This document shows positions 46,618 through 55,886 of a stretch of 64,000 nucleotides of DNA, piece after piece. Made by a program: the position numbers and the translations under genes. Under the pieces are notes generated by a model. It made no database searches. It saw nothing but the letters and a program-made list of their open reading frames with translations, and had not been told where the DNA came from. The number at the start of each line of letters is the position of its first letter. The first letter of the stretch is position 1. Origin of the DNA: Larkinella terrae (GTDB lineage: Bacteria; Bacteroidota; Bacteroidia; Cytophagales; Spirosomataceae). Where the stretch lies: the NCBI RefSeq assembly GCF_009668025.1, contig NZ_WJXZ01000002.1, forward strand, positions 628,069-692,068, in the 5' to 3' direction.

Positions 46618-47040
46618 TCAGTTTTCCGGAGAAGGTGCGTCGGGATCGTTGTCGACGGCCGGAACCGCTGATTCCACCGTGGTCAATCCGTTGATGGCGG
46701 CCTTGTGTTTATCGGTTTTACTGACAATCGAGTTCACCGAATCGGATAGTTCCTGCCACGTTTCGTTCATTCCTTTCAGAGACGCCTGGCCGGTTTCGGT
46801 CAGCAGGTAGTACTTACGCGGTGGTCCGGAGGTTGATTCAACCCATTTATAATCGAGCAACCCGGCATTCTTGAGCCGGGTGAGCAGGGGGTAGAGCGTG
46901 CCTTCCACGACCATGATGCGGGCAGATGTCAGTTCCTCCAGCATGTCGGAAGCATAAACTTCGCCCCGCGAGATGATGTGCAGAATGCAGAATTCCAGAA
47001 TCCCCTTCCGCATTTGCACTTGTGCATTTTCAATATTCAT
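46618..47040 (-). CDS. PadR-family transcriptional regulator
   Basis: A 140-residue winged-helix regulator. The PadR core runs from KGILEFCILHIISRGEVYAS through EGTLYPLLTRLKNAGLLDY to PRKYYLLTETGQASL. It heads the operon with the PspC-GIN and GIN genes and probably represses it. Its promoter is covered by three AAGGTAC repeats, which are the best candidate operator. The ligand is unknown. Confidence 0.92.
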   Translation of the reverse strand: MNIENAQVQMRKGILEFCILHIISRGEVYASDMLEELTSARIMVVEGTLYPLLTRLKNAGLLDYKWVESTSGPPRKYYLLTETGQASLKGMNETWQELSDSVNSIVSKTDKHKAAINGLTTVESAVPAVDNDPDAPSPEN

Positions 47041-47180
47041 ATCATTGCATGACGTTTAACTAGTTGACGGTGGTGGGAGCTGATCGGGGTGTTCATTAGG
47101 TCCATGTTGTTGTTCATCAGGTGTTGTTTACTTTTTAAAAGTGGTCCAATCAGCTCCTGACCTTTCCAGTTTTGATAGTT

Positions 47181-47216
47181 CAAAGGTACAAAAAGGTACT
47201 ATGCAATGCAAGGTAC
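47181..47216 (-). promoter_or_regulatory. padR operon promoter with AAGGTAC repeats
   Basis: The minus strand has TTG (47211-47209), a 20-base spacer and TACCTTTG (47188-47181), a full -33/-7 match. AAGGTAC on the plus strand occurs at 47183-47189 (over -7), 47193-47199 (spacer) and 47210-47216 (over -33). The predicted leader is about 135 bases. Its last bases carry ATGCAATG, which also occurs at 47201-47208 in the promoter. Confidence 0.65.
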
Positions 47217-47335
47217 TTTAGAAAATTGTATGAGCCGAAATGATAAGCGGAAGAAATACCCAGATGAATGGCGGATTTGGAGGAAGTTCAGATTAATTTG
47301 TAAGTTTATCGAGCCGTACCTTTTTTCATCCCGCC

Positions 47336-50300
47336 ATGCGAACCGTAACGCTGCCTTTTTTGCTCTGTCTGTGTACGCTAAAATTGATTGCACGATCAAC
47401 TGAAAAAGGAAATGAGTGGATCAATTTTTCCCAGACCTATTACCGAATCCCGCTGACGGAGGCCGGTGTTTATCGGCTGACGACGAGCGATTTACAGAAA
47501 GCTGGTATCTCAACGGCGTCCATCAACCCGACTTCGTTACAGTTATTCCGTCGGGGCGTCGAGCAAGCCATTTACGTTGCCGGTGAATCAGACAAGAAAC
47601 TGGATTCCGGCGATTACCTCGAATTCATCGGTGAGCGAAACGACGGGCAGCAGGATTCGCTGCTGTACCGCCCGATGAGTGCCCAGCCGCATCCGTATTA
47701 CAGCATGTATTCCGACACAGCGGCTTATTTTCTGACCTGGCGGCTGGACGGAAAACCGGGCAAGCGGATGGCAGTTTTGACCGAAACCGATCCGAACGGG
47801 CAGGAACCGGAACCGTACCATCTGGCCGAACAGCTCACGGTTCTGACCCATGAAATCTCCACCAATCAGTCGACGAACGCGCCAGCACCTTTTCCCAGCG
47901 CGTATGAACTGTTTTTTGAACAGGGTGAAGGCTATACCGGCCCGCTGCTGAAGAAAGACAGCACCGTCAGTCAGACTTTTTTACTCGACGGCTGGGTGCG
48001 AACGGCATTGCAAAAAATCGAAATGGAAGTGTTGCTGAACGGGCGGGATAATACGTCGCATTTGTTGGATGTGTTTGCGGGAAAAACCGCTCCGGCGCAA
48101 TCGCCAGCGGCAACGACCCGGTTTGAGTGGTTTGATATTTCCAAAGTAGCTTTCGACATTTCCCCGACGGACATTTCGGCGTCCAATGAGCTGGTTCTTT
48201 CAACGCGCTCGCGCGGCCCGTTTGAAACCGACCGGTATTCTGTCAGCTACTATCGGCTCCGGTATCCGCAATCGTTCAGTCTGGCCAATCTTTCCCGGCG
48301 GACGTTCAACCTGCTGCCTAATCCGAAGGGAAAATCCTACATCGAATTCACCGAAGCGCCCGCTGATCCGCTGATCTACGACCTGACCGATCCGGTTCAG
48401 CCGCGCCGGTTGGCAACAACGCGCGATGGTTCTGTTCTGAAACTGCTGGTTCCGGAAACCGCCGTTTCGCGTCGGCTGCTGGTGAGCGCCGTCACCCTGA
48501 CGCCGACCCGGTTGGAGCGTACGGTTTTCCGGAAGATCGATCCAGCGAAACATAATTACCTGATCTTGAGCCACGAAGCTTTGATGAAACCGGTGGGCAA
48601 CGTGCCCGATCCCGTCAGGGAGTATGCGGGCTACCGGGCGTCGCCAGCGGGCGGGAGCCACGATACGCTGGTCGTTACGATGAAGCAGTTGATCAATCAG
48701 TTCAGTTACGGCGAACGGACTCCGCTGGCCATCCGGCGGTTTGCGGATTACATGCTGACGGGAAAAACCGCATCCCGCGATACCACGAAATACATGCTGC
48801 TGATCGGGCGCGCCAACGCCTATTACCCGAATCGGACCAGTCCCGATCAATATTACCGGGATCTGGTTTTAACGATTGGGAACGTGCCCGCTTCTGACCT
48901 GCTGCTGACCGAAGGACTGGCGGGTTACCCCGAAAATGTACCGGCCATTCCGACCGGGCGAATCAACACGCTCAGCCCGCAGGAGATTCTGGTCTACCTC
49001 GCAAAAGTGAAGGAATTTGAACGCGTTCCGGTGAATGAACCCTGGCGGAAGGAGATTCTGCACCTGAGCGGAGGACGTTCGGCCTATGAACTGTCGACCT
49101 TCCGCCGGATTCTGGATCAGGCCAGTGAAACCGCCCGGCAGCAGTACGTTGGCGCGAATGTTATTCTTCGATCAAAACAAACCGACGAGCCCGTGGAGCG
49201 CGTCGACGTCAGTAATATCGTCAATTCCGGAGTTTCCATGATGACGTTTTTCGGGCATTCGTCGCCCATTGTAACCGATCTGGATTTTGGGTATGCGTCG
49301 AAACCAGCCTACGGTTTTCGCAACAAGGGGCGTTATCCGCTGCTGTTTTTCAACGGCTGCGGAGTCGGAAATATCTTTTTTGGAGCCACTAATAACCTCT
49401 CCACCGATTGGTTGCTGGCGCCCGACAAGGGAGCGATTGCGATTCTGGCCCACAGCGGCTCGGGTTTTTCCGGTCCGCTCGAAACCTACACCCGGCAGTT
49501 CTACCAAACGTTATTCGCCGATAGCGCCTTTCTGAATCAACCCATTGGCCTGGTTCAGCAGGAAACCACCCGGCAGGTGCTGGCGGCTTACAACGGCGCG
49601 TACGACATCTCGAATGCCCACCAGATGGTGTTGCAGGGCGACCCGGTTTTGCGGCTGTTCCCGGTTCAAAAACCGGATTTTAGCCTCAATTCGTCCGGGG
49701 TTTTTCAGCGAAGTTCGCAAAAAGATTCGGTGCGGCTTGGCGTTGTGGTGACCAATGCCGGGCGTTTCGATGCCGGGCAGCGGGTGGGGCTGGCCATCCG
49801 GCAGCGACTGGACGACGGAACGATGCGTTCTTATGGCACGAAAATGCACGCGGCCATTGCCTACCGGGATACCCTTTATTACGCCTTCAAACCCGAGTCG
49901 CTTTCCAGCGCCGGCCCGGCCAAAACGCCGAACCGGTTTGAGATTGCGGTTGATCCGGATCTGCAAATCGATGAGTCTGACGAAACCAATAACGTGTTGG
50001 TTTTTGACCTGAAAACCGGTATGGACGGGTATACGGTCGTGTTGCCGGATTCCGGCCAGCGGTTTCCCCTGGACCGGTTGAATCCGCAGCTGGACGTGAC
50101 ATTTGATGGTATTTTGCTGCAGAATGGCGCGCTGGTTTCGGCGAATCCGTTGATTCGGCTGGTCTTGCAGGACGAAGATCCGTATCGAATTCGGCAGGAT
50201 ACCGTCGGAATTGATGTCTTTCTGAAAAAACCGTGTGCCACCTGCGATCTCGAACGCGTTACGCTGAACAGCCCGGACGTCAGCTGGAAACCGGCCCAAT

Positions 50301-50728
50301 CAGACAACCGGTTTGTGCTGGATTATCAGCCGAAAAATCTGGCCGACGGCAACTATGTTTTGCAGGTTTACGCGGCCGATGTCAGCGGAAACCGGGCCGG
50401 GCCGAAGCCCTACGAAATTCAGTTTCGGGTGAAAACCGACGACAGTTTGTCAGTCGTGCAGGCCACGCCCAATCCGGTTTTGACCCACACCCGGTTTCGC
50501 TTTACGGTTTCCGGCCAGGAACCGCCGGGCGACGGTCAGATTCTGATTCGGAACCTGAATGGTCAGCTCGTTCGGACAATCCGGCAGTCCGTGCGCGTTG
50601 GCGAAAATTTCTTTCTGTGGGATGGCACCGATCAGGGTGGGGTGCAACTGCCCAACGGCCTGTATCTGTTTCAGTTAACGTTGGAAGATGGCCGCCGGAA
50701 AACCGGAAAAGTTGTTCTGCATCGCTGA
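47336..50728 (+). CDS. C25-family peptidase with T9SS sorting domain (PorU/PorU2-like)
   Basis: A 1130-residue exported protein. A signal peptide is followed by a PorU-like N-terminal region (YYRIPLTEAGVYRLTTSDL), then a gingipain-type C25 domain with the catalytic pair His641 (FFGHSSP) and Cys675 (FNGCGVGN). Beta-sandwich domains and a C-terminal T9SS type A sorting domain (PNPVLTHTRFRF to GKVVLHR) end it. PorU is the sortase that removes the sorting domain of T9SS cargo. PorU2 or a secreted cysteine protease are alternatives. Its stop abuts the convergent thiN stop without a spacer. Confidence 0.82.
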   Translation: MRTVTLPFLLCLCTLKLIARSTEKGNEWINFSQTYYRIPLTEAGVYRLTTSDLQKAGISTASINPTSLQLFRRGVEQAIYVAGESDKKLDSGDYLEFIGERNDGQQDSLLYRPMSAQPHPYYSMYSDTAAYFLTWRLDGKPGKRMAVLTETDPNGQEPEPYHLAEQLTVLTHEISTNQSTNAPAPFPSAYELFFEQGEGYTGPLLKKDSTVSQTFLLDGWVRTALQKIEMEVLLNGRDNTSHLLDVFAGKTAPAQSPAATTRFEWFDISKVAFDISPTDISASNELVLSTRSRGPFETDRYSVSYYRLRYPQSFSLANLSRRTFNLLPNPKGKSYIEFTEAPADPLIYDLTDPVQPRRLATTRDGSVLKLLVPETAVSRRLLVSAVTLTPTRLERTVFRKIDPAKHNYLILSHEALMKPVGNVPDPVREYAGYRASPAGGSHDTLVVTMKQLINQFSYGERTPLAIRRFADYMLTGKTASRDTTKYMLLIGRANAYYPNRTSPDQYYRDLVLTIGNVPASDLLLTEGLAGYPENVPAIPTGRINTLSPQEILVYLAKVKEFERVPVNEPWRKEILHLSGGRSAYELSTFRRILDQASETARQQYVGANVILRSKQTDEPVERVDVSNIVNSGVSMMTFFGHSSPIVTDLDFGYASKPAYGFRNKGRYPLLFFNGCGVGNIFFGATNNLSTDWLLAPDKGAIAILAHSGSGFSGPLETYTRQFYQTLFADSAFLNQPIGLVQQETTRQVLAAYNGAYDISNAHQMVLQGDPVLRLFPVQKPDFSLNSSGVFQRSSQKDSVRLGVVVTNAGRFDAGQRVGLAIRQRLDDGTMRSYGTKMHAAIAYRDTLYYAFKPESLSSAGPAKTPNRFEIAVDPDLQIDESDETNNVLVFDLKTGMDGYTVVLPDSGQRFPLDRLNPQLDVTFDGILLQNGALVSANPLIRLVLQDEDPYRIRQDTVGIDVFLKKPCATCDLERVTLNSPDVSWKPAQSDNRFVLDYQPKNLADGNYVLQVYAADVSGNRAGPKPYEIQFRVKTDDSLSVVQATPNPVLTHTRFRFTVSGQEPPGDGQILIRNLNGQLVRTIRQSVRVGENFFLWDGTDQGGVQLPNGLYLFQLTLEDGRRKTGKVVLHR

Positions 50729-51391
50729 TCAATCCCAGCATTCCATCAGCAGCAAATCCCCCGTTCGGTACTGAATCCGGACAAAACCGTCTTCGGCGGC
50801 TTCGTTGCTGTTGCCGGTCCGGTAGCCCAGCGTCAGGGCCTCATCATTTAAATTGTACTTCAGGCCTTCGGTAACAATGCCGTCGACCGTGCCGACCGGG
50901 ATGAGGGAAATCGGCGTCCCTTTGGCGTACCATTTTTCGAATGCCCCAACCAGGGGCGTAATTTTCGAATGATCATCGACCATGACAATCTTGATGCGGT
51001 TTTTATGCCGGACCATATTGGTCATGTTGGAAATCGAGTGGTCGGCGCGTCGCCCGGTGGCCCACACGATGTTGACGGCCGGAAAACCGCGTTCGATCAA
51101 AAAAGCGATGCCTTTGTCCAGATCGGTATTGGCCTGGTCGGGCGTGTGAATGATTTCAATCGGGTATTGCCGCTGACGAATCAATTCAAAATCAGGCTGA
51201 TAGTCGAAGTCTCCCAGCAAAACATCCACTTTTATTTCCAGATCCAGCACGCGCCAGATTGCTTTGTCCAGCACCACCACGAACGGATTCCATTCGAGCA
51301 ATTGCCCCAGCAGATCCGGGTCGCAGCTTTCGCCGTTGGCAATCAACAAAGCCGGTTCCTGTTTGTCGCGAACGATGTGGTGGGAAGACAT
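50729..51391 (-). CDS. thiN: Thiamine pyrophosphokinase
   Basis: A 220-residue enzyme that converts thiamine to thiamine diphosphate. The ATP and Mg sites are seen as VDVLLGDFDYQPD, NTDLDKGIAFL and GRRADHSISN; the C-terminal segment GIVTEGLKYNLNDEAL binds thiamine. The central motif has GRRADH where GGRxDH is commoner. It is convergent with the C25 peptidase gene. Thiamine diphosphate feeds enzymes such as PdhB, but no thi operon is here. Confidence 0.92.
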   Translation of the reverse strand: MSSHHIVRDKQEPALLIANGESCDPDLLGQLLEWNPFVVVLDKAIWRVLDLEIKVDVLLGDFDYQPDFELIRQRQYPIEIIHTPDQANTDLDKGIAFLIERGFPAVNIVWATGRRADHSISNMTNMVRHKNRIKIVMVDDHSKITPLVGAFEKWYAKGTPISLIPVGTVDGIVTEGLKYNLNDEALTLGYRTGNSNEAAEDGFVRIQYRTGDLLLMECWD

Positions 51392-51433
51392 AAGGGAGGT
51401 ATGAATTATGGGTTATGAATGATGGACGCTGAA

Positions 51434-52063
51434 TTAGGAGGGGTGTTTTCCGGTTTGTAAATGTTGGCGGATCACGGCCCTATCGTCGGGGGTGTTGGCA
51501 TTGATTAATTCCCGGACGTTGTCAATTTCTACCAACTCAATGTCGTTCGTCATCAGGATGGTTCGGGGAAATGGTGCTCCGGCTTCGATCGCCCGTAAAA
51601 TCGCCGGGTAGGCCGCCGGTTCCCAGATGCAAATAGAGGGGTCGGGAAACCGGTGGTCGCTGTCCCAGAAAACCGTTGCCATTTTATCCGGGTTGCGGTT
51701 TTCGACCAGCTTCCGGATCGATTGTTCGGATAACAGCGGCAAATCACAGACCACCGCCAGCCAGGCATGATGAGCGGATTGCTGCTGGAACGCAGTTAAA
51801 ATACCGACCAATGGACCGGCCACCGACGCCTGATCTTCAATCAACTTAAACCGGCCAACGGCCCATTGGTTTGCCTGCTCCGCGTTGACCGACACAAAAA
51901 CGTCGTCGCAATAGGGACTCAGTAAATCGTGCAGGTATTCAAACTGCGGTTTTCCGTGGTAGTCGATGGTACTTTTGTCCACACCCATGCGCGTGCTGCG
52001 GCCACCGGCCAGCACCAGACCCAGCAGGGCAGGAGTCGGCTCAGGCGGTTTTGTGGAAGTCAT
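51434..52063 (-). CDS. mobA: Molybdenum cofactor guanylyltransferase
   Basis: A 209-residue nucleotidyltransferase that adds GMP to molybdopterin. It has the N-terminal LVLAGGRSTRMGVDKS, PLVGILTAF and the metal-binding VCDLPLLSE. The ATG at 52063 is chosen; a GTG at 52072 is also open. It overlaps the 3' end of moaC by 23 bases, so the two are translationally coupled. No moaA, moaD, moaE or moeA is in the window. Confidence 0.9.
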   Translation of the reverse strand: MTSTKPPEPTPALLGLVLAGGRSTRMGVDKSTIDYHGKPQFEYLHDLLSPYCDDVFVSVNAEQANQWAVGRFKLIEDQASVAGPLVGILTAFQQQSAHHAWLAVVCDLPLLSEQSIRKLVENRNPDKMATVFWDSDHRFPDPSICIWEPAAYPAILRAIEAGAPFPRTILMTNDIELVEIDNVRELINANTPDDRAVIRQHLQTGKHPS

Positions 52064-52511
52064 GCTTGCCACCGGTTTTGTCTAACAACCGGGTTTCTTT
52101 GATCACAATATCGTGCGAAAACGCCTTGCACATGTCGTAAACCGTCAGAGCGGCCACCGACGCGCCCACCAGCGCTTCCATTTCCACCCCGGTTTTGGCT
52201 TCAAGGGCAGTGGTGCATTCGATTATGACTTCGTTGCCTTCGGCCACAATCGTGAACTTGCAGCTATCCAGCCCGAGCGGATGGCAGAGCGGAATCAGGT
52301 CGGAGGTGCGTTTGGCGGCCATTGTTCCGGCAATGATTGCGGTTTGAAAAACCGGGCCTTTTTTCGTCTGAATCTCCTGACCCTGCAAATGCTGCATAAT
52401 ATCGTCGTTCAGGACCACAACGCTCCGGGCGCGGGCCACCCGGCGGGTAATGGCTTTGTCGCCGACATCCACCATCGACGGATTGCCTTTTGAATCTAAG
52501 TGGGAAAACAT
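52041..52511 (-). CDS. moaC: Cyclic pyranopterin monophosphate synthase
   Basis: A 156-residue enzyme that, after MoaA, forms cyclic pyranopterin monophosphate in molybdenum-cofactor synthesis. The family segments MVDVGDKAITRRVARA, LIPLCHPLGLDSC, GVEMEALVGAS and YDMCKAFSHDI are all present. It is coupled to mobA by overlap. The upstream spacer has an inverted repeat shared in style with other spacers. Confidence 0.96.
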   Translation of the reverse strand: MFSHLDSKGNPSMVDVGDKAITRRVARARSVVVLNDDIMQHLQGQEIQTKKGPVFQTAIIAGTMAAKRTSDLIPLCHPLGLDSCKFTIVAEGNEVIIECTTALEAKTGVEMEALVGASVAALTVYDMCKAFSHDIVIKETRLLDKTGGKHDFHKTA

Positions 52512-52514
52512 ATA

Positions 52515-52590
52515 AAGATTCTAAATGATGAATGATGAACGATGGATGATGAATTGAGCGCATCCGCATAATTCATCATCCATCGTTCAT
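52515..52590. repeat. Inverted repeat between maf and moaC
   Basis: ATGATGAATGATGAACGATGG-type units face ATTCATCATCCATCGTTCAT across GAGCGCATCCGC. It is one of the low-complexity inverted repeats found between genes in this window. Confidence 0.75.
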
Positions 52591-53177
52591 TATTTAGGGT
52601 TAACTCTCAACTCATAACTCCTGAGGGCCTGGTAGACGCGGTGGACGGGGAGGCCCATGACGGTGTAGAACGAACCTTCGATGCGCTGGATGCCGATCAT
52701 GCCGATGGGTTCCTGCACGCCGTAGGCACCGGCTTTGTCGAACGGGCGGTATTTTTCCACGTACGACCGGATTTCGTAGTCATCAAGCGGATTGAAAATC
52801 ACCGTCGCAACGTCGGTAAACGAAACGGTTTCCTCGGCTGATAGCAGGCAAACGCCGGTCATGACCTGGTGCGCGCGGCCCGAAAGCCGCCGGAGCATGG
52901 CCACGGCTTCGTCGGCGTCGGACGGTTTATTCAGAATATCGGTATCCACCACCACAATCGTATCGGCGCACAAAACCAGCTGGTCGCCCAGATCGGCACG
53001 AAATTGGTCGACTTTCTGACGGGCCAGAAACGACGGAACGTCGGCAACGGGCATATCCGCCGGGAAGTCTTCATCGGTTGGTCGAACGTCGACGCGGAAC
53101 GTGCAGCCCATTTCCCGCATGAGTTGTTGTCGGCGGGGTGAATTGGAAGCCAGCACCAGGGGGCGGGTCAATTGCAT
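52590..53177 (-). CDS. maf: Maf-family nucleotide pyrophosphatase
   Basis: A 195-residue house-cleaning enzyme of the YhdE type, which hydrolyses dTTP, UTP and modified pyrimidine triphosphates. It has the N-terminal LASNSPRRQQLMREMG, CADTIVVVD, and the C-terminal AGAYGVQEP and GSFYTVMGLP. Length is normal. It is divergent from the GNAT gene. Confidence 0.94.
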   Translation of the reverse strand: MQLTRPLVLASNSPRRQQLMREMGCTFRVDVRPTDEDFPADMPVADVPSFLARQKVDQFRADLGDQLVLCADTIVVVDTDILNKPSDADEAVAMLRRLSGRAHQVMTGVCLLSAEETVSFTDVATVIFNPLDDYEIRSYVEKYRPFDKAGAYGVQEPIGMIGIQRIEGSFYTVMGLPVHRVYQALRSYELRVNPK

Positions 53178-53262
53178 GGATTTTTGAAATATTATTTGTA
53201 TACTTTAAACGCTTAACTGGAAAGAAGCATCTTTTTACCGCAAACATAACAACTAAACCGTC

Positions 53263-53790
53263 TTGAAAACAGACTTTCAGATCCGAACCGCTACGCCGGA
53301 GGATGCCGTTGCGCTGACTGAACTGTCGATCCGCACGATGCGGGAAGCTTTCGGGCCGCCACACAATCCGGCGGAACTGGTGGAAGCGTATATTGAAGAG
53401 ACCTTTTCGGTGGAGAAAATCCGGCGGGAGTTGCTGGACTCCAAAGCGACTTTTTTATTGACTATCGGCCCGGACCAGGAGGTGGTCGGCTACGCAAAAA
53501 TGCGCCGAAACCGCCCTCCCCGGCAGCTCAGTGGTCAACATGCCATCGAAATTCAGCGTTTATATGTATCGGATCGGCAAATCGGGAAAGGATTGGGGCG
53601 AAATTTGATGGAAAGTTGTCTGAATCTGGCCCGGCATGAAGGGTACCAAACCGTCTGGCTGGGTGTGTGGGAACGAAACAAACGGGCGATTGCCTTTTAC
53701 GAAAAAACCGGTTTTCAGCGGTGTGGCTGGCATTATTTCCAGTTTGGCGACGAACGGCAGCGGGATTATTGGATGAAAAAAGAAGTTTAG
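53263..53790 (+). CDS. GNAT-family N-acetyltransferase
   Basis: A 175-residue acetyl-CoA-dependent transferase. The pattern IQRLYVSDRQIGKGLGRNLME is the acetyl-CoA-binding motif A, followed by VWLGVWERNKRAIAFYEKTG. The start is TTG at 53263; no ATG precedes the first conserved segment (IRTATPEDA). The acceptor is unknown. The barrel protein gene begins five bases later, so they share a transcript. Confidence 0.87.
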   Translation: MKTDFQIRTATPEDAVALTELSIRTMREAFGPPHNPAELVEAYIEETFSVEKIRRELLDSKATFLLTIGPDQEVVGYAKMRRNRPPRQLSGQHAIEIQRLYVSDRQIGKGLGRNLMESCLNLARHEGYQTVWLGVWERNKRAIAFYEKTGFQRCGWHYFQFGDERQRDYWMKKEV

Positions 53791-53794
53791 TCGC

Positions 53795-55753
53795 GTGAAA
53801 CAATTGCTACGTCGTCAGATCCATTTCGGTAACACGCCATTCGCTCGAATGAGCTGGCTGGCCGGATTGTGGCTTCTGCTGACGGTTTCGGTTGCGGTTG
53901 CGCAGAAAATTAAAATCCCCGTTCCCGACACCCGCAGCGATACGCTCACCCTGACGGATTCGATTTCAAAAGGCATTCGCGACCAGAAACAGATCGAGCG
54001 GGACAGTCTGTTTTACGTCAAGCTGAAAAACCGGATGTTTAAACACCGCGTGACGCGGGAACTCCACAAGCTGCTGTTTCACGATAATTACAACAGCCGG
54101 ATCAAAACCGGTGATGTCAACGAAATTGAAGTCAATCCGTTCGTGCAGTACCAGGGCCGCGTGATCAATAAAATCTACGTTCGGCGGCTGGGTGTTTTTG
54201 GCCCCAGCGTTTACGATACGCTGCGCCGGCCGCGAAGCTGGCTGGAAAGAACCGCTAACCAGCTTCATGCAGACACGCGGGAGGGCGTCATCCGGCGGTC
54301 GTTTCTGCTGTTCGAGGAGGGTGATCGTGTCAGTCCGGACACGCTGCGCGACAACGAACGGCTGCTGCGGAGCTCCAATGTGTTTCACGATGCCCGGATC
54401 ATTGTTGTGCCTCACGGCGGGAGCCGCGGTTTTGTCGATGTGTACGTCATTACGCAGGACGTCTGGTCGCTGGTGCCATCGGGGAGTGTGGGCGCTTTAA
54501 ACCGGTTTGACCTGCGGCTCGATCAGCGAAACTTTCGCGGCCTTGCGCACACCTTTAGCAATCAGATCGCCTACAACGGCACGGACCCTTTTCAGAAACT
54601 CGAATACCGGGGGCGGTATATCGTTCCTTACATTGGCAAAACCTTTTTTACGGGGCAGGCCGATCTGATTGAGACCCGGGATCTGAAGCAATATTCCCTC
54701 CGGTTTTACCGCCCGTTTCTGACCCCGGATACCAAATGGGCCGGGTCGGCCGAACTGAGCTACAACCGGTTTCCCCGCTACGTGGTTTTTTCGGAAGATA
54801 CCGCGCGACTTACCCGCCTGGGCTATTATTACAACGACATCTGGGCCGGTTATGCGTTCAAACCATTCTTCAGTTTTCTGGGCGAAGGCGACGACCGGAC
54901 GCGGCTGGTCATCGCGGCCCGGTTTACGCGGCTGGCCTTTACCTCCCGCCCGGAGGTGCGGGCCGATACCAATCAGTTGTTTCAGAATACCAATGCCACC
55001 CTGTTCAGCATCGGTTTGTCGCGTCGCCGTTACGTGCGTGACGTCCTGATTTACGGTTTTGGGCGGACGGAAGACGTTCCGTACGGGAGCCTGGCGTCGA
55101 TTGTGGCGGGGTATGACAACGCCGAGCTTGGGCAGCGTAAGTATCTGGGATTCAAGTATTCGAAAGCCCACTATCTGGAATCGTTCGGCTATTTGTATGG
55201 CGCATTGAGCATCGGTAGTTACCTGCGCAGCAAAACCCAGGTGGAGCAGGGAGTGCTTACCCTGGAGTCGAGTTATTTTACGCCCCTTCGAACAACGAAC
55301 TGGGGCAACTGGCGGCATTTCATCAACTTCCGTTATACAATGGGCGCCGAACGGTTTAACAATGAGTACATTACGCTCAGTGGCCGCGACCGGCTTGGAA
55401 TTAACAATGACAATTTGCGCGGAACCCGGTTGTTACTCACCAATATTGAAAACCTGCTTTTTTCGCGTTTGAACATTGTCGGTTTTCGGGTAGCCATCGT
55501 CACGTTCGCCAACCTCGGTCTGGTGAGTTACCAAACCCGAAAACTGTTTCAGGGGCCTCTGTATCAGGGGTATGGCGTGGCTTTCCGGCTGCGGAACGAA
55601 AACCTGACGTTTAACAGTTTTCAGATACGAATCGCCTGGTATCCGAATATTCCAGGGAATGCCGCTCCCTTCCGGCCCGCCTTTGAAGGCGTCCCTACGG
55701 CCCGTTTTCGCGACTTTGACACCTCGGCCCCGGAAATTATTCCATACCGCTGA
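53795..55753 (+). CDS. POTRA and beta-barrel outer-membrane protein
   Basis: A 652-residue Omp85-like protein. A signal peptide ends near VAVAQ. A POTRA-like module is visible as DTLRDNERLLRSSNVFHDAR with VDVYVITQDVW. The remaining 450 residues have alternating beta-strand character. It resembles BamA/TamA relatives used for outer-membrane assembly or lipid transport. The GTG at 53795 gives a basic n-region; the ATG at 53849 is an alternative. It is translationally linked to the GNAT gene. Confidence 0.75.
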   Translation: MKQLLRRQIHFGNTPFARMSWLAGLWLLLTVSVAVAQKIKIPVPDTRSDTLTLTDSISKGIRDQKQIERDSLFYVKLKNRMFKHRVTRELHKLLFHDNYNSRIKTGDVNEIEVNPFVQYQGRVINKIYVRRLGVFGPSVYDTLRRPRSWLERTANQLHADTREGVIRRSFLLFEEGDRVSPDTLRDNERLLRSSNVFHDARIIVVPHGGSRGFVDVYVITQDVWSLVPSGSVGALNRFDLRLDQRNFRGLAHTFSNQIAYNGTDPFQKLEYRGRYIVPYIGKTFFTGQADLIETRDLKQYSLRFYRPFLTPDTKWAGSAELSYNRFPRYVVFSEDTARLTRLGYYYNDIWAGYAFKPFFSFLGEGDDRTRLVIAARFTRLAFTSRPEVRADTNQLFQNTNATLFSIGLSRRRYVRDVLIYGFGRTEDVPYGSLASIVAGYDNAELGQRKYLGFKYSKAHYLESFGYLYGALSIGSYLRSKTQVEQGVLTLESSYFTPLRTTNWGNWRHFINFRYTMGAERFNNEYITLSGRDRLGINNDNLRGTRLLLTNIENLLFSRLNIVGFRVAIVTFANLGLVSYQTRKLFQGPLYQGYGVAFRLRNENLTFNSFQIRIAWYPNIPGNAAPFRPAFEGVPTARFRDFDTSAPEIIPYR

Positions 55754-55773
55754 AACTTTTTTTGGTTATAGTG

Positions 55774-55809
55774 TTGTTACATTAAATGTATAGACATTAT
55801 ATTTGTAAC
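55774..55809 (+). promoter_or_regulatory. marR promoter with dyads
   Basis: TTG (55774-55776), a 21-base spacer and TATATTTG (55798-55805) match the -33/-7 consensus. GTTACA (55776-55781) and TGTAAC (55804-55809) form an outer dyad, and AATGT-ATAG-ACATT lies between the boxes, so an autoregulating MarR dimer is likely to bind here. Confidence 0.6.
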
Positions 55810-55886
55810 GTTAAATGGAAATGGGAATTAGAGGTTAAATAGTTATTTTGCAACTGAACCGACAAAGCCGTTCCCTTTTAGCCCTA

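Noticed and set aside
49511-50299. 262-codon minus-strand frame in the C25 peptidase gene
   Set aside because: It is antisense to a strongly supported gene, and no conserved motif is visible in it.
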